Both the position numbers and the translations under genes were made by a program. This document shows, piece by piece, positions 1 through 5,960 of a stretch of 5,960 nt of DNA. Source of the stretch: an uncultured Bacteroidales bacterium (lineage in GTDB: Bacteria > Bacteroidota > Bacteroidia > Bacteroidales > ML635J-15); assembly GCA_905233405.1 (NCBI GenBank), contig CAJOEG010000195.1, positions 1-5,960 of the forward strand. Direction: 5' to 3'. The notes under the pieces were generated by a model. The model saw nothing but the letters and a program-made list of their open reading frames with translations, did not search any database and was not told the DNA's origin. Every line of letters begins with the position of its first letter. Position 1 is the first letter of the stretch.

Positions 1-864
1 TAAGGTATCGCCCTTCATAAGACCTTTGTCGTATGTCATCTGTATAACTCTTTTTGAGTCAACAATCATAGAATCTGGTGACGGAACGACCATCTTCTCG
101 AAGAAATAGTTGAGTTTTGGTTCGTAGATAGGTGTGCGGACAAGTCCTTCTTCCTCAAAGTCAATGTAGTCGAAGTAGTGTTTCTTGTAGTACTTGTACT
201 GGAAGGTGGAGTCGGTGATAACGCCGTTTTCGTCGCGCGGGAAGTCTGGAATTTCAACTTCGTGCATTGAGCGCATTATTGAGCCGAACAGAGTACCCTT
301 GTTTTCGTTCTCGACCTTGGTCATATATTCGATGCGGCGTTCGTTGAGGTTACGCATCTTTGCATATTCCGCTTCCTTGGCATCCTTGTCGTCACCAGCC
401 TTCTTTATGGCCTTTTCTATTTCCATACGTTCGGTCTGAAGTTCCATCATGTGGCGCTGGTAGTTGTTGAAGGCGACATTTTCGGGACTGCCTTTGATTT
501 TCATGTTCTTCACATAGTTGGCAGTGTCTGTTTCGATGGAGAAGTTTCGCTGACCTTCAGGACCCATCAGAAATTCAAAGAAATTCATGTTGCGCGACGG
601 CATAACTACAATATAAATGCCCTTGTGGATTTCCTTGTTGCCTTTCATCACTCCGTGTCCGTTTGCGTCTAAAGGGATAGTATCAATAACGTACTTCTTT
701 TCGCCAAGGTGATGCCCTACATATATTACGGTGTCGCTAACACCTTTTATTGTGAACTCGATGTTATACTTGTAGCTTTCCTTTGCAGTCTTGCCTTTCT
801 TCTGTGCAAAAGTTGCGAAACTGCATATTGTCATAACCAAGATTATAATGCCTAACTTTTTCAT
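1..864 (-). CDS. Exported DUF4369/DUF5106 protein, probable thioredoxin-family (TlpA-like) thiol-disulfide protein, C-terminus cut by window edge
   Basis: An open minus-strand frame runs from an ATG at 864 to the window edge without a stop (288 codons seen). Residues 1-20 form a signal peptide (Lys-Lys, hydrophobic core, likely cleavage after TFA before Gln21); there is no lipobox Cys, so a soluble periplasmic protein is expected. Residues about 30-120 look like the DUF4369 beta-sandwich. A charged helical stretch (about 135-175) follows, then a DUF5106-type region with the recognisable IPDFPRDENGVITDSTFQYK segment and the YFFEKMVVPSPDS segment. In Bacteroidota this combination normally precedes a thioredoxin/AhpC-TSA domain with a CxxC motif; that part would lie left of position 1, so the redox role is inferred and not seen. 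A second in-frame ATG lies at 870 (adds Met-Ala); I prefer 864 because MKKLG is a standard signal-peptide start, but 870 is possible. No Shine-Dalgarno sequence precedes either. It is transcribed divergently from the hydrogenase operon. Confidence 0.82.
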   Translation of the reverse strand, partial: MKKLGIIILVMTICSFATFAQKKGKTAKESYKYNIEFTIKGVSDTVIYVGHHLGEKKYVIDTIPLDANGHGVMKGNKEIHKGIYIVVMPSRNMNFFEFLMGPEGQRNFSIETDTANYVKNMKIKGSPENVAFNNYQRHMMELQTERMEIEKAIKKAGDDKDAKEAEYAKMRNLNERRIEYMTKVENENKGTLFGSIMRSMHEVEIPDFPRDENGVITDSTFQYKYYKKHYFDYIDFEEEGLVRTPIYEPKLNYFFEKMVVPSPDSMIVDSKRVIQMTYDKGLMKGDTL

Positions 865-890
865 CGCCATTTATGTTTAGTTACAAACTG

Positions 891-919
891 CAAAATTATT
901 ATTTTTATCGGTACGCAAT
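891..919 (-). promoter_or_regulatory. Candidate Bacteroidota-type promoter for the minus-strand DUF4369/DUF5106 gene
   Basis: On the minus strand TAATTTTG (898 to 891) matches the Bacteroidota -7 consensus TAnnTTTG. An ATTG (919 to 916) lies 17 nt upstream as a partial match to the -33 TTTG box. Transcription would begin near 884 and give a very short leader of about 15-20 nt before the ATG. The -7 box is a full match; the -33 box is weak, and the region is AT-rich enough for chance matches. Confidence 0.42.
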
Positions 920-1028
920 CTTATAAAGATTTTAAAAAACTTAAAAAAATGTGAAGAATGGTTGGAGTTGTCTGTTTTTCAATCTTTGGCAAGTATTATT
1001 ATTAATGGCAGAAAATGCTGTAAAACAT

Positions 1029-1061
1029 ATTGCGCATTTCAAAAAATAATACCTACCTTTG
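1029..1061 (+). promoter_or_regulatory. Candidate promoter of the TM1266-family gene and hydG operon
   Basis: TACCTTTG at 1054-1061 fits the Bacteroidota -7 consensus TAnnTTTG, and ATTG at 1029-1032 is a partial -33 match 21 nt upstream. Transcription is expected to start near 1068, giving a leader of about 70 nt. This also decides the gene start: the same frame is open back to an ATG at 1030, but that codon lies inside or upstream of the promoter, so the ATG at 1138 is favoured. I see no strong hairpin or known riboswitch in the leader. Confidence 0.6.
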
Positions 1062-1137
1062 CCACGAAATCTGCGGAAGGGATTTATCGTTTCCAAAGAG
1101 GTCGAGAATATTAACTGATTCAAAAGTCAACGTACTG

Positions 1138-1386
1138 ATGGAGAAGAAAATTGGCACAATAAACATACTTATTACAGACACTAATGTCGTTGATGATGTC
1201 AACGCGCTGCTTAGTTCGTACGGTAGCATAATCCTTTCGCGAAACGGAATGCCACTGCGCGACGAGAACATTTCCATTATCACGCTTGTGGTAAAAAGCG
1301 ATGGCGACACAATAAATTCACTGACAGGAAAACTCGGTCGTCTCAAAGGATTAAAAGCGAAATCAACTTTAATAACAACAGCATAA
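1138..1386 (+). CDS. TM1266-family putative iron-only hydrogenase system regulator
   Basis: This 82-residue protein matches in length and pattern the TM1266 family (annotated in TIGRFAM terms as a putative iron-only hydrogenase system regulator), which has a small ACT/NikR-C-like ferredoxin fold. The family pattern is visible: an N-terminal beta strand (residues 6-13), a helix (about 16-28), ILSRNGMPLRDENISIITLV at about 32-51 with the conserved Arg, Gly and Pro, and a C-terminal helix with GKLGRLKGLKAKS (64-76). There is no DNA-binding domain, so if it regulates, it probably acts as a small-molecule or metal sensor, or through a partner; the family's biochemical role is not settled. The start at 1138 gives the usual family length, whereas the upstream in-frame ATG at 1030 would add 36 non-conserved residues ahead of the promoter. 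Its stop is 13 nt before hydG, so the two are almost surely co-transcribed. No Shine-Dalgarno sequence is seen. Confidence 0.87.
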   Translation: MEKKIGTINILITDTNVVDDVNALLSSYGSIILSRNGMPLRDENISIITLVVKSDGDTINSLTGKLGRLKGLKAKSTLITTA

Positions 1387-1399
1387 AAAGATTTAGAAT

Positions 1400-2788
1400 A
1401 TGGACGAAAAGTTTAAAAATTTCATTGATAGAGAAAAACTCTATAATTTGGTTAACGGTAGTATTCCTACCGAACAGGAATTAGATGCAGTGCTTGCAAA
1501 GGCTCGCAAACTTAAAGGCTTGTCGCTCGAGGATGTTGCTTTGCTTCTTCGTGTTACCGACCACGAACAGATTCACAAGATAATGGAGACTGCAAAGTTC
1601 GCCAAGGAAAGCATCTACGGCAAGCGTCTTGTGCTTTTTGCACCTATTTATACTGGTAATGTATGCGTAAACAATTGCGTTTACTGTGCATTCCGTCGCG
1701 ACAACAAGGCTATCAAGCGTAAAGTCCTCACAATGGACGAAATTGAGCAGGAAACCAAGGTTCTTCTTCACGAAGGTCACAAGCGCGTACTGCTGATTTG
1801 CGGAGAGTCGCCACGCAACGACATCGACTACTACTGCGAGGCTATCCGTCGTACTTACGCAGCCCGCGACAACGGCAACTACATCCGCCGTATCAATGTC
1901 GAGTTGGCTCCGTTGACAATCGAAGAATTCAAGCGCTTGAAAGCCGAGAAGATAGGTACATACGTTTGCTTCCAGGAAACTTACGACCCGGTTGCATACA
2001 AGGAATTCCACCCGGCAGGCACACCGAAGGCCGACTACCTCAACCGTTTGACCGTTATGGACCGCGCTATGGAAGGCGGAATCAACGATGTTGGTCTTGG
2101 CGTTTTGTTCGGACTTGTTGACTACCGTTTTGAAATTCTGGCAATTATGGAACATGCCGCTCACTTGGAGAAGGTTTTCGGATGCGGACCTCACACAGTA
2201 AGTTTCCCGCGTATCGAACCGGCCGACGGCGTAGAGTTCACCAACCACATTCCAAATCCAGTTTCCGATTTCGATTTCAAGAAGATTATCGCAATCATCC
2301 GTATAGCAATGCCTTACACTGGTATTATCCTCAGCACCCGCGAAAACGACGAGATGCGTAAGGAACTTATTGAGTACGGTGTAAGCCAGATTTCTGCAGG
2401 TTCGCGTACCAATCCTGGTGCTTACAGTGATGAGGAAGAAGGTACTGGCAGCCAGTTCTCGCTTGGCGACCACAGAACTATGGACGATGTGATTTCCAAT
2501 ATGATTGACGGCGGATATATTCCATCATTCTGCACAGGTTGTTACCGCAAGGGTAGAGTAGGAGCCGACTTTATGGACTTGGCAAAGCCGGGACTTATCA
2601 AGCAGTTCTGCATGCCTAATGGAATTTTCACCTTCAACGAGTACCTCAACGATTTCGCTTCACCCGAAACAAAGGCAAAAGGCAAAGCTTTGATAAAGAA
2701 GCTTGTCGCCGAGGTCGAAAAGTTGAAGAATACAATCAACGAGAATCTTGAGAAGATTGATGGTGGCGAAAGAGATATTTATCTGTAA
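1400..2788 (+). CDS. hydG: [FeFe]-hydrogenase H-cluster radical SAM maturase HydG (tyrosine lyase)
   Basis: HydG cleaves L-tyrosine with S-adenosylmethionine, releasing p-cresol and producing the CO and CN- that end up on the diiron subcluster of the H-cluster; it works in the cytoplasm with HydE and HydF. The 462-residue length is normal for the family. The radical-SAM cluster motif CX3CX2C is present (C89, C93, C96, followed by AFRR). The HydG-specific C-terminal motif CX2CX22C for the auxiliary cluster is complete (C378, C381, C404); this separates HydG from ThiH and HydE, which lack it. A GPHT motif with H265 fits the histidine that approaches the labile fifth iron in HydG structures. SAGSRTNPGAY (332-342) is another family block. 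No key residue appears missing. It starts 13 nt after the TM1266-family gene and is followed by an intrinsic terminator, so it is the last gene of its operon. Arginine codons are mostly CGT/CGC, unlike the AGA-rich OmpA gene downstream, which suggests stronger expression. Confidence 0.96.
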   Translation: MDEKFKNFIDREKLYNLVNGSIPTEQELDAVLAKARKLKGLSLEDVALLLRVTDHEQIHKIMETAKFAKESIYGKRLVLFAPIYTGNVCVNNCVYCAFRRDNKAIKRKVLTMDEIEQETKVLLHEGHKRVLLICGESPRNDIDYYCEAIRRTYAARDNGNYIRRINVELAPLTIEEFKRLKAEKIGTYVCFQETYDPVAYKEFHPAGTPKADYLNRLTVMDRAMEGGINDVGLGVLFGLVDYRFEILAIMEHAAHLEKVFGCGPHTVSFPRIEPADGVEFTNHIPNPVSDFDFKKIIAIIRIAMPYTGIILSTRENDEMRKELIEYGVSQISAGSRTNPGAYSDEEEGTGSQFSLGDHRTMDDVISNMIDGGYIPSFCTGCYRKGRVGADFMDLAKPGLIKQFCMPNGIFTFNEYLNDFASPETKAKGKALIKKLVAEVEKLKNTINENLEKIDGGERDIYL

Positions 2789-2811
2789 AAAGTGATTTTG
2801 AAATATTTGTG

Positions 2812-2839
2812 AAAAAGCGGTGTAATGCCGCTTTTTTTT
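2812..2839 (+). terminator. Rho-independent terminator of the hydG operon
   Basis: A hairpin with a GCGG/CCGC core (2817-2820 with 2828-2831) and a 7-nt loop is followed by eight T (2832-2839). The five A before the stem (2812-2816) can pair with the T run and extend the stem. It begins 23 nt after the hydG stop, so no further hyd gene belongs to this transcript. Confidence 0.85.
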
Positions 2840-3101
2840 GTGGGTATAAAATAATAGAACATAATTCGCTTATTTTCTTTATGGTCTGCTAGGTCTTGAA
2901 CTTTCTGATTGTGAGTTAGGTTTTGCTTTGTTTATGTTGTTGAATATCAATGAAATCAATGCTGGTGTATGTCAGACAAATACCCAATGGTTTGCGTGAT
3001 TATTAATAGTTGTATTCTTATTTATCGTGTTAAAAAGTTAATTAGATAAAAGTCAATTATTTATTTTTTGTAGAATGTAATCGTATTATTTTATTTTTTT
3101 T
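2840..3101. other. AT-rich intergenic stretch with no recognisable gene
   Basis: No coding region is convincing here. The longest plus-strand open frame runs from about 2862 to the stop at 2997-2999, with an internal ATG at 2934 (21 codons); a second small frame is ATG 2950 to stop 3004-3006 (18 codons). Neither has an initiation signal, family resemblance or codon bias. The last ~100 nt are almost entirely A/T, with T runs leading into the promoter candidate at 3102. It may simply be spacer, or hold an unrecognised small RNA or gene relic. Confidence 0.5.
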
Positions 3102-3109
3102 TAATTTTG
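3102..3109 (+). promoter_or_regulatory. Candidate -7 promoter element for the OmpA/SPOR gene
   Basis: TAATTTTG is a full match to the Bacteroidota -7 consensus TAnnTTTG. No good TTTG box lies 17-21 nt upstream, so the -33 element is weak or absent. Transcription would begin near 3116 and give a leader of about 85 nt. The surrounding T-rich sequence raises the odds of a chance match. Confidence 0.45.
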
Positions 3110-3127
3110 TGCGCTAATTGGACGAAT

Positions 3128-3150
3128 CCAAACTCTTAATAGAGAGTTGG
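3128..3150 (+). promoter_or_regulatory. Imperfect hairpin in the 5' leader of the OmpA/SPOR gene
   Basis: CCAA-A-CTCT (3128-3136) can pair with AGAG-TTGG (3143-3150), giving an 8-bp stem with one bulged A and a 6-nt loop. It lies between the inferred transcription start and the ATG at 3200. It is not followed by a clean T run, so it is not an obvious attenuator. It could stabilise the mRNA or affect translation, or be chance. Confidence 0.35.
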
Positions 3151-3199
3151 TTTGTTGTTAATTCTTTTATGATTGGATAAAGAAAGGTTATTTTTTAAG

Positions 3200-5758
3200 A
3201 TGAGAAAGTTAATATTGTTGATTCTTGGCGTAGTTTTTTGCCTAGGACTTTATTCTCAGAATTCCAATAGGATTTTTATGAGTAATTTTTACGATGGTGT
3301 TGCTTATATGTACGAAGACAACTATTCTGCAGCACTTGATCATTGGAAGAAAGCTGAGGATGCCGATTCTGATAATCCCAATGTGTGGTATAATCTTGGA
3401 GTGTGCTACAAAAACAGTACAAAAGATAGGGAACTTGCAGTGTCGTATTTGAGTAAGGCTGTGGAATACGCTAATCCGAACTATGTTTGGAATGATCATA
3501 CCGACAGATCTGTTCCGATATATTGTTATGAGGAACTCGGTGTGGCATTACGTATGGTTGGAAAGTATGATGAAAGTTTGGAAATGCTTAACGAGGCAAA
3601 AAGAGTTGCATCTGAAAACGGACGAGATGAACTTGTGGCAAGTGCAACAGAGGAAATTGTAATTACAGAAAACGCCATAAAGATGATGGCGCAGAAATCA
3701 TGCAACAGAATTGATGTAACAAATATTGGTGATGCTATAAATACCGAATATTCAGACCATTCGCCAGTAATTACATGCGATGGTAATACATTGTACTTTA
3801 CATCAAAGCGTCCCAACTCGCTTAATTCTAGAGATGACGAAAAGATATATGTATCAAGAAAGAATAATGGAGAATGGTCTTCTCCTGAATTGCTTCCTTC
3901 GCCAATCAACACGAAGGGAAACAATGAGTCTGTTGTTTCCGTATCGTCCGATGGCAAGCAGTTGTATTTTTTCCGTTCCGGTTCATCATTGCAAGGTAAC
4001 CTTTATGTTTGCGAAATGGATGATAATGGTTCATGGGGTAAACCAAAGCATTTGAGCTCGGATATAAACACAAAGTACAGGGAATCTCATGTTTCGATTG
4101 CTCCCGATGGCAATAGTATGTATTTCACCAGCGATAGACCTGGTGGTTTCGGTGGTCTTGACATATATGTCATAAAGAAACTTCCAAATGGCAAGTGGTC
4201 TGACCCTCAATTGCTTCCAGCCGAAGTAAATACTCCAAAAGATGAGGAATACCCATCTGTTCATCCTAATGGCTCAATATTGTATTTCAATTCAAAGGGA
4301 CACGAATCTATAGGAGGATACGATGTGTTCTATTCGAGAATAAGCGACGACGGTACGTACTCGAAGGCAGAAAGTATGTGTAGTCCTATTAACACTCCCG
4401 ACAACGATATATGCTATACGCTTAGTTGTGATGGAAAGACCGCTTATATTGCTGCAATACGTGATGATTCACATGGCGAGTACGACATATATGTTATCGA
4501 CGATAAGTCAGCAGGTTCCGACTTAATAGTTTACAAGGGCAGTGTGAAATATGCCGATTTGGCTATTCCTAAGGGGGTGACAGTCTGGGTAAAGGACAAG
4601 ACTACAGGAGAGGACCTGGGTTCGTATGTTGTTGATGAAAATACTGGAGAATACTTGTGCTATTTTCAAGAAAATGATAACTACAGCATTATATATTCAA
4701 AAGACGGAGAGGCTCTAAAAGAAATGGAAAAGTCTCCGACGAAAGAGGAAACTGAGACATTCAAGCGTATGGGGGCTCCGATTTCTCTTGAGGATGTAAT
4801 ATTGCCACTATTGAACAAGGAAGTATCTGTTGCAGTATATGACGGCAATAGCCTAACTCCCGATGTGATGTCTGTTCTTAATGATGTACTAAAGACAGCG
4901 GACGAAATGAAGGCTGAATCGAGACAGATGGTTGTTAATCTTGAGTTTGATGAGAATGAATTGCAGCAGGACTCTCCAAAGATGAAGATGGTTAAGGATT
5001 ATCTTGAAAAGTCCGTTAGTTCATCAGACATTTCTTACAACCAGAAGCCGACGGATAAGAATCTATATAATATAAAGGTATCAGTAGCAACTGGTCTTTA
5101 TGCAGGCTCGGAAAAGAATGAGATTGACCCTTATAACAGAAGTTATTCTGATACACTGGAAATAAGAAATATTTACTTCGATTTTGACAAGTATGACATT
5201 AAGCCAGAATACATCAAGAATTTGGATGAACTTGTAAAATATATGAAGGATAATCCAGGGGCAAAGATTGAAATAGGTGGTTATACCGATTTTGTTGGAA
5301 CAGACGAGTATAATTTCCTTTTGTCTGGACGTCGTGCTATGGCAGTAAAGAATTATCTCGTAGAAAGAGGTGTTAAACAGGATAAGGTAATTGAAGAGAA
5401 ATATGGCGAAAGCAATCCTATTGCTGATAATCTTGGAGAATATAGAAGGTATAATCGTCGAGTTGAATTCAAAGTTCTTGAGCAGGGAACAGAAAAATAT
5501 TTGAAAACTATAAAAGAAAACTTTGATTTGAAATCAGAGCCAGGTTCAAATTCGTCAAAGACTTATTGCGTACAGTTGTATGCTTTAAGGAACGCAAGGC
5601 CAGTCGAGTCATTTGGTGTTGAAAACTTGAGAGTTAAACAAGTTGACGGGTATTTCAAGTATTATGTTGGAGAATTCTCTTCACGTCGAGAAGCAAAGAA
5701 ATATTACGAAACAATAAAAGATAAGTACCCTGATGCTTTTATTGTAAAATCATTTTAA
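3200..5758 (+). CDS. Exported OmpA-family envelope protein with TPR, PD40 propeller, OmpA and C-terminal SPOR-like domains
   Basis: An 852-residue secreted protein. Residues 1-19 are a signal peptide with likely cleavage LYS|Q; Cys14 is preceded by Phe and does not make a lipobox, so it is probably not a lipoprotein. Residues about 28-165 hold TPR-like helices (DNYSAALDHWKKAE; GKYDESLEMLNEAKR). Five PD40/WD40-like propeller repeats follow at about 187, 242, 295, 349 and 402, each with a DGxxLYF- or NGxxLYF-like core, and some with GGxDIYV. About 444-500 resembles a carboxypeptidase regulatory-like sandwich; 540-650 is unassigned. Residues 655-760 are an OmpA C-terminal domain: IYFDFDKYDIKP, then GYTDFVG with D697, then NFLLSGRRAMAV with R712, the Asp and Arg used to bind peptidoglycan, although the usual GHTD His is Tyr. 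Residues 787-852 look like a SPOR domain. The TPR-PD40-CRD-OmpA order is that of PorE, a type IX secretion lipoprotein, but a related envelope role is only inferred. A TTG at 3173 would extend the frame by 9 residues; the ATG at 3200 gives a proper signal peptide. Confidence 0.9.
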   Translation: MRKLILLILGVVFCLGLYSQNSNRIFMSNFYDGVAYMYEDNYSAALDHWKKAEDADSDNPNVWYNLGVCYKNSTKDRELAVSYLSKAVEYANPNYVWNDHTDRSVPIYCYEELGVALRMVGKYDESLEMLNEAKRVASENGRDELVASATEEIVITENAIKMMAQKSCNRIDVTNIGDAINTEYSDHSPVITCDGNTLYFTSKRPNSLNSRDDEKIYVSRKNNGEWSSPELLPSPINTKGNNESVVSVSSDGKQLYFFRSGSSLQGNLYVCEMDDNGSWGKPKHLSSDINTKYRESHVSIAPDGNSMYFTSDRPGGFGGLDIYVIKKLPNGKWSDPQLLPAEVNTPKDEEYPSVHPNGSILYFNSKGHESIGGYDVFYSRISDDGTYSKAESMCSPINTPDNDICYTLSCDGKTAYIAAIRDDSHGEYDIYVIDDKSAGSDLIVYKGSVKYADLAIPKGVTVWVKDKTTGEDLGSYVVDENTGEYLCYFQENDNYSIIYSKDGEALKEMEKSPTKEETETFKRMGAPISLEDVILPLLNKEVSVAVYDGNSLTPDVMSVLNDVLKTADEMKAESRQMVVNLEFDENELQQDSPKMKMVKDYLEKSVSSSDISYNQKPTDKNLYNIKVSVATGLYAGSEKNEIDPYNRSYSDTLEIRNIYFDFDKYDIKPEYIKNLDELVKYMKDNPGAKIEIGGYTDFVGTDEYNFLLSGRRAMAVKNYLVERGVKQDKVIEEKYGESNPIADNLGEYRRYNRRVEFKVLEQGTEKYLKTIKENFDLKSEPGSNSSKTYCVQLYALRNARPVESFGVENLRVKQVDGYFKYYVGEFSSRREAKKYYETIKDKYPDAFIVKSF

Positions 5759-5780
5759 TTCTTTATAAGAATTACCTTTT

Positions 5781-5814
5781 AATCCGTTACATCGTTGTAT
5801 GTGACGGATTTTTT
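5781..5814 (+). terminator. Rho-independent terminator of the OmpA/SPOR gene
   Basis: A 12-bp stem (5781-5792 with 5799-5810, one T-G wobble) closes a 6-nt loop and runs straight into TTTTATTT. It starts 23 nt after the stop codon. The T run is only on the plus-strand side, so it works for this gene and not for a gene arriving from the right. Confidence 0.88.
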
Positions 5815-5839
5815 ATTTGGACATACTGAAAAGTCACCC

Positions 5840-5880
5840 TTCAAACGCCGCAGGCATTCAAACGGTGTAGTCATTCAAAC
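5840..5880. repeat. Three TTCAAAC repeats with exact 17-bp spacing
   Basis: TTCAAAC occurs at 5840-5846, 5857-5863 and 5874-5880, always 17 bp apart. The first two full units agree at 13 of 17 positions (TTCAAACG, then variable bases around G, AG and CA); the third keeps only the core and then turns A-rich. AGTCA precedes the third copy directly and the first copy with three bases between. The 17-bp period is not a multiple of three, so the repeat is not a coding one. It may belong to a dispersed intergenic repeat or be an array of protein-binding sites. Confidence 0.6.
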
Positions 5881-5911
5881 AAAAAATTGGGCAAAAAGGT
5901 TAAAAGAGGAG

Positions 5912-5960
5912 AAGGCTAAAAGTCCCAAATGGCTTTGAGCCTGTTAGCCTTTGAGCCTTC
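5912..5960. repeat. Mixed direct and inverted repeat block at the right edge, probably incomplete
   Basis: CTTTGAGCCT is repeated exactly at 5933-5942 and 5949-5958 (16-bp period). AAGGCTAA (5912-5919) is inverted as TTAGCCTT (5944-5951), and GAAGGCT (5911-5917) as AGCCTTC (5954-5960). GGCT-TTG-AGCC (5931-5941) is itself a small palindrome inside the larger inverted pair. The preceding bases include similar words, GGTTAAAAG (5899-5907) and GGCTAAAAG (5914-5922). The structure reaches the window end, so it may be one side of a larger palindromic intergenic repeat or a small non-autonomous element; no transposase is visible. Confidence 0.5.

Noticed and set aside
194..672. Plus-strand open frames at 194-439 and 451-672.
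   Set aside because: They are antisense to the minus-strand DUF4369/DUF5106 gene, which has coherent domains and a signal peptide.
1030..1137. Extension of the TM1266-family protein to an upstream ATG at 1030.
   Set aside because: The extra 36 residues are not family-like and overlap the promoter candidate at 1029-1061; the ATG at 1138 gives the usual length of about 80 residues.
1481..2473. A 330-codon minus-strand open frame opposite hydG.
   Set aside because: It lies wholly antisense to an unambiguous hydG whose motifs are intact. Its translation has no recognisable domain, and long antisense frames arise easily opposite a codon-biased gene.
1400..2788. ThiH (thiamine tyrosine lyase) instead of HydG.
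   Set aside because: The C-terminal CX2CX22C auxiliary-cluster motif and the adjacent TM1266-family gene identify HydG; no thiamine genes are nearby.
3173..3199. TTG start at 3173 for the OmpA/SPOR gene.
   Set aside because: It would put nine residues including charged ones ahead of a normal MRKLILLILG signal-peptide start; the ATG at 3200 is better.
3242..4264. Several minus-strand and one alternate plus-strand frames inside the OmpA/SPOR gene.
   Set aside because: They overlap a long gene with clear, ordered domains, and none shows a domain or initiation signal of its own.
5840..5960. CRISPR array at the right end.
   Set aside because: The repeated core is only 7 bp with a 17-bp period and the copies diverge; there are no spacer-sized unique segments between long identical repeats, and no cas genes.

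Overview
The window looks like chromosomal DNA from an anaerobic member of the Bacteroidales (Bacteroides/Prevotella-like). The signs are promoters of the TAnnTTTG type, no Shine-Dalgarno sequences before the starts, moderate-to-low GC with very AT-rich spacers, and Bacteroidota-typical proteins: a DUF4369/DUF5106 exported protein and an OmpA protein carrying TPR and PD40 repeats. The species cannot be named from the sequence alone.

Layout. (1) Positions 1-864, minus strand: the N-terminal part of an exported DUF4369/DUF5106 protein that runs off the left edge; its unseen C-terminus is probably a thioredoxin-like domain. (2) Positions 865-1137: a divergent intergenic region with one promoter candidate for each direction. 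(3) Positions 1138-2788, plus strand: a tight two-gene operon, a small TM1266-family protein (the family named as a putative iron-only hydrogenase system regulator) followed 13 nt later by hydG, the radical-SAM tyrosine lyase that makes the CO and CN ligands of the [FeFe]-hydrogenase H-cluster. A clear intrinsic terminator follows at once. (4) Positions 2840-3199: an AT-rich non-coding stretch with a promoter candidate and a leader hairpin. (5) Positions 3200-5758, plus strand: a large exported envelope protein with TPR, PD40 propeller repeats, a carboxypeptidase-regulatory-like domain, an OmpA-like peptidoglycan-binding domain and a C-terminal SPOR-like domain, followed by a strong terminator. 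(6) Positions 5819-5960: a non-coding stretch of short direct and inverted repeats, including a 17-bp periodic element, cut by the right edge.

The three transcription units look functionally independent: envelope/thiol chemistry, hydrogenase maturation, and cell-envelope architecture. The hydrogenase unit implies that the organism makes an [FeFe]-hydrogenase and so takes part in fermentative H2 metabolism, but hydE, hydF and the hydrogenase itself are outside the window. The best candidates for a closer look are the OmpA/SPOR fusion with its unassigned 540-650 segment and the repeat block at the right end. I do not see convincing evidence for a wholly new system here.
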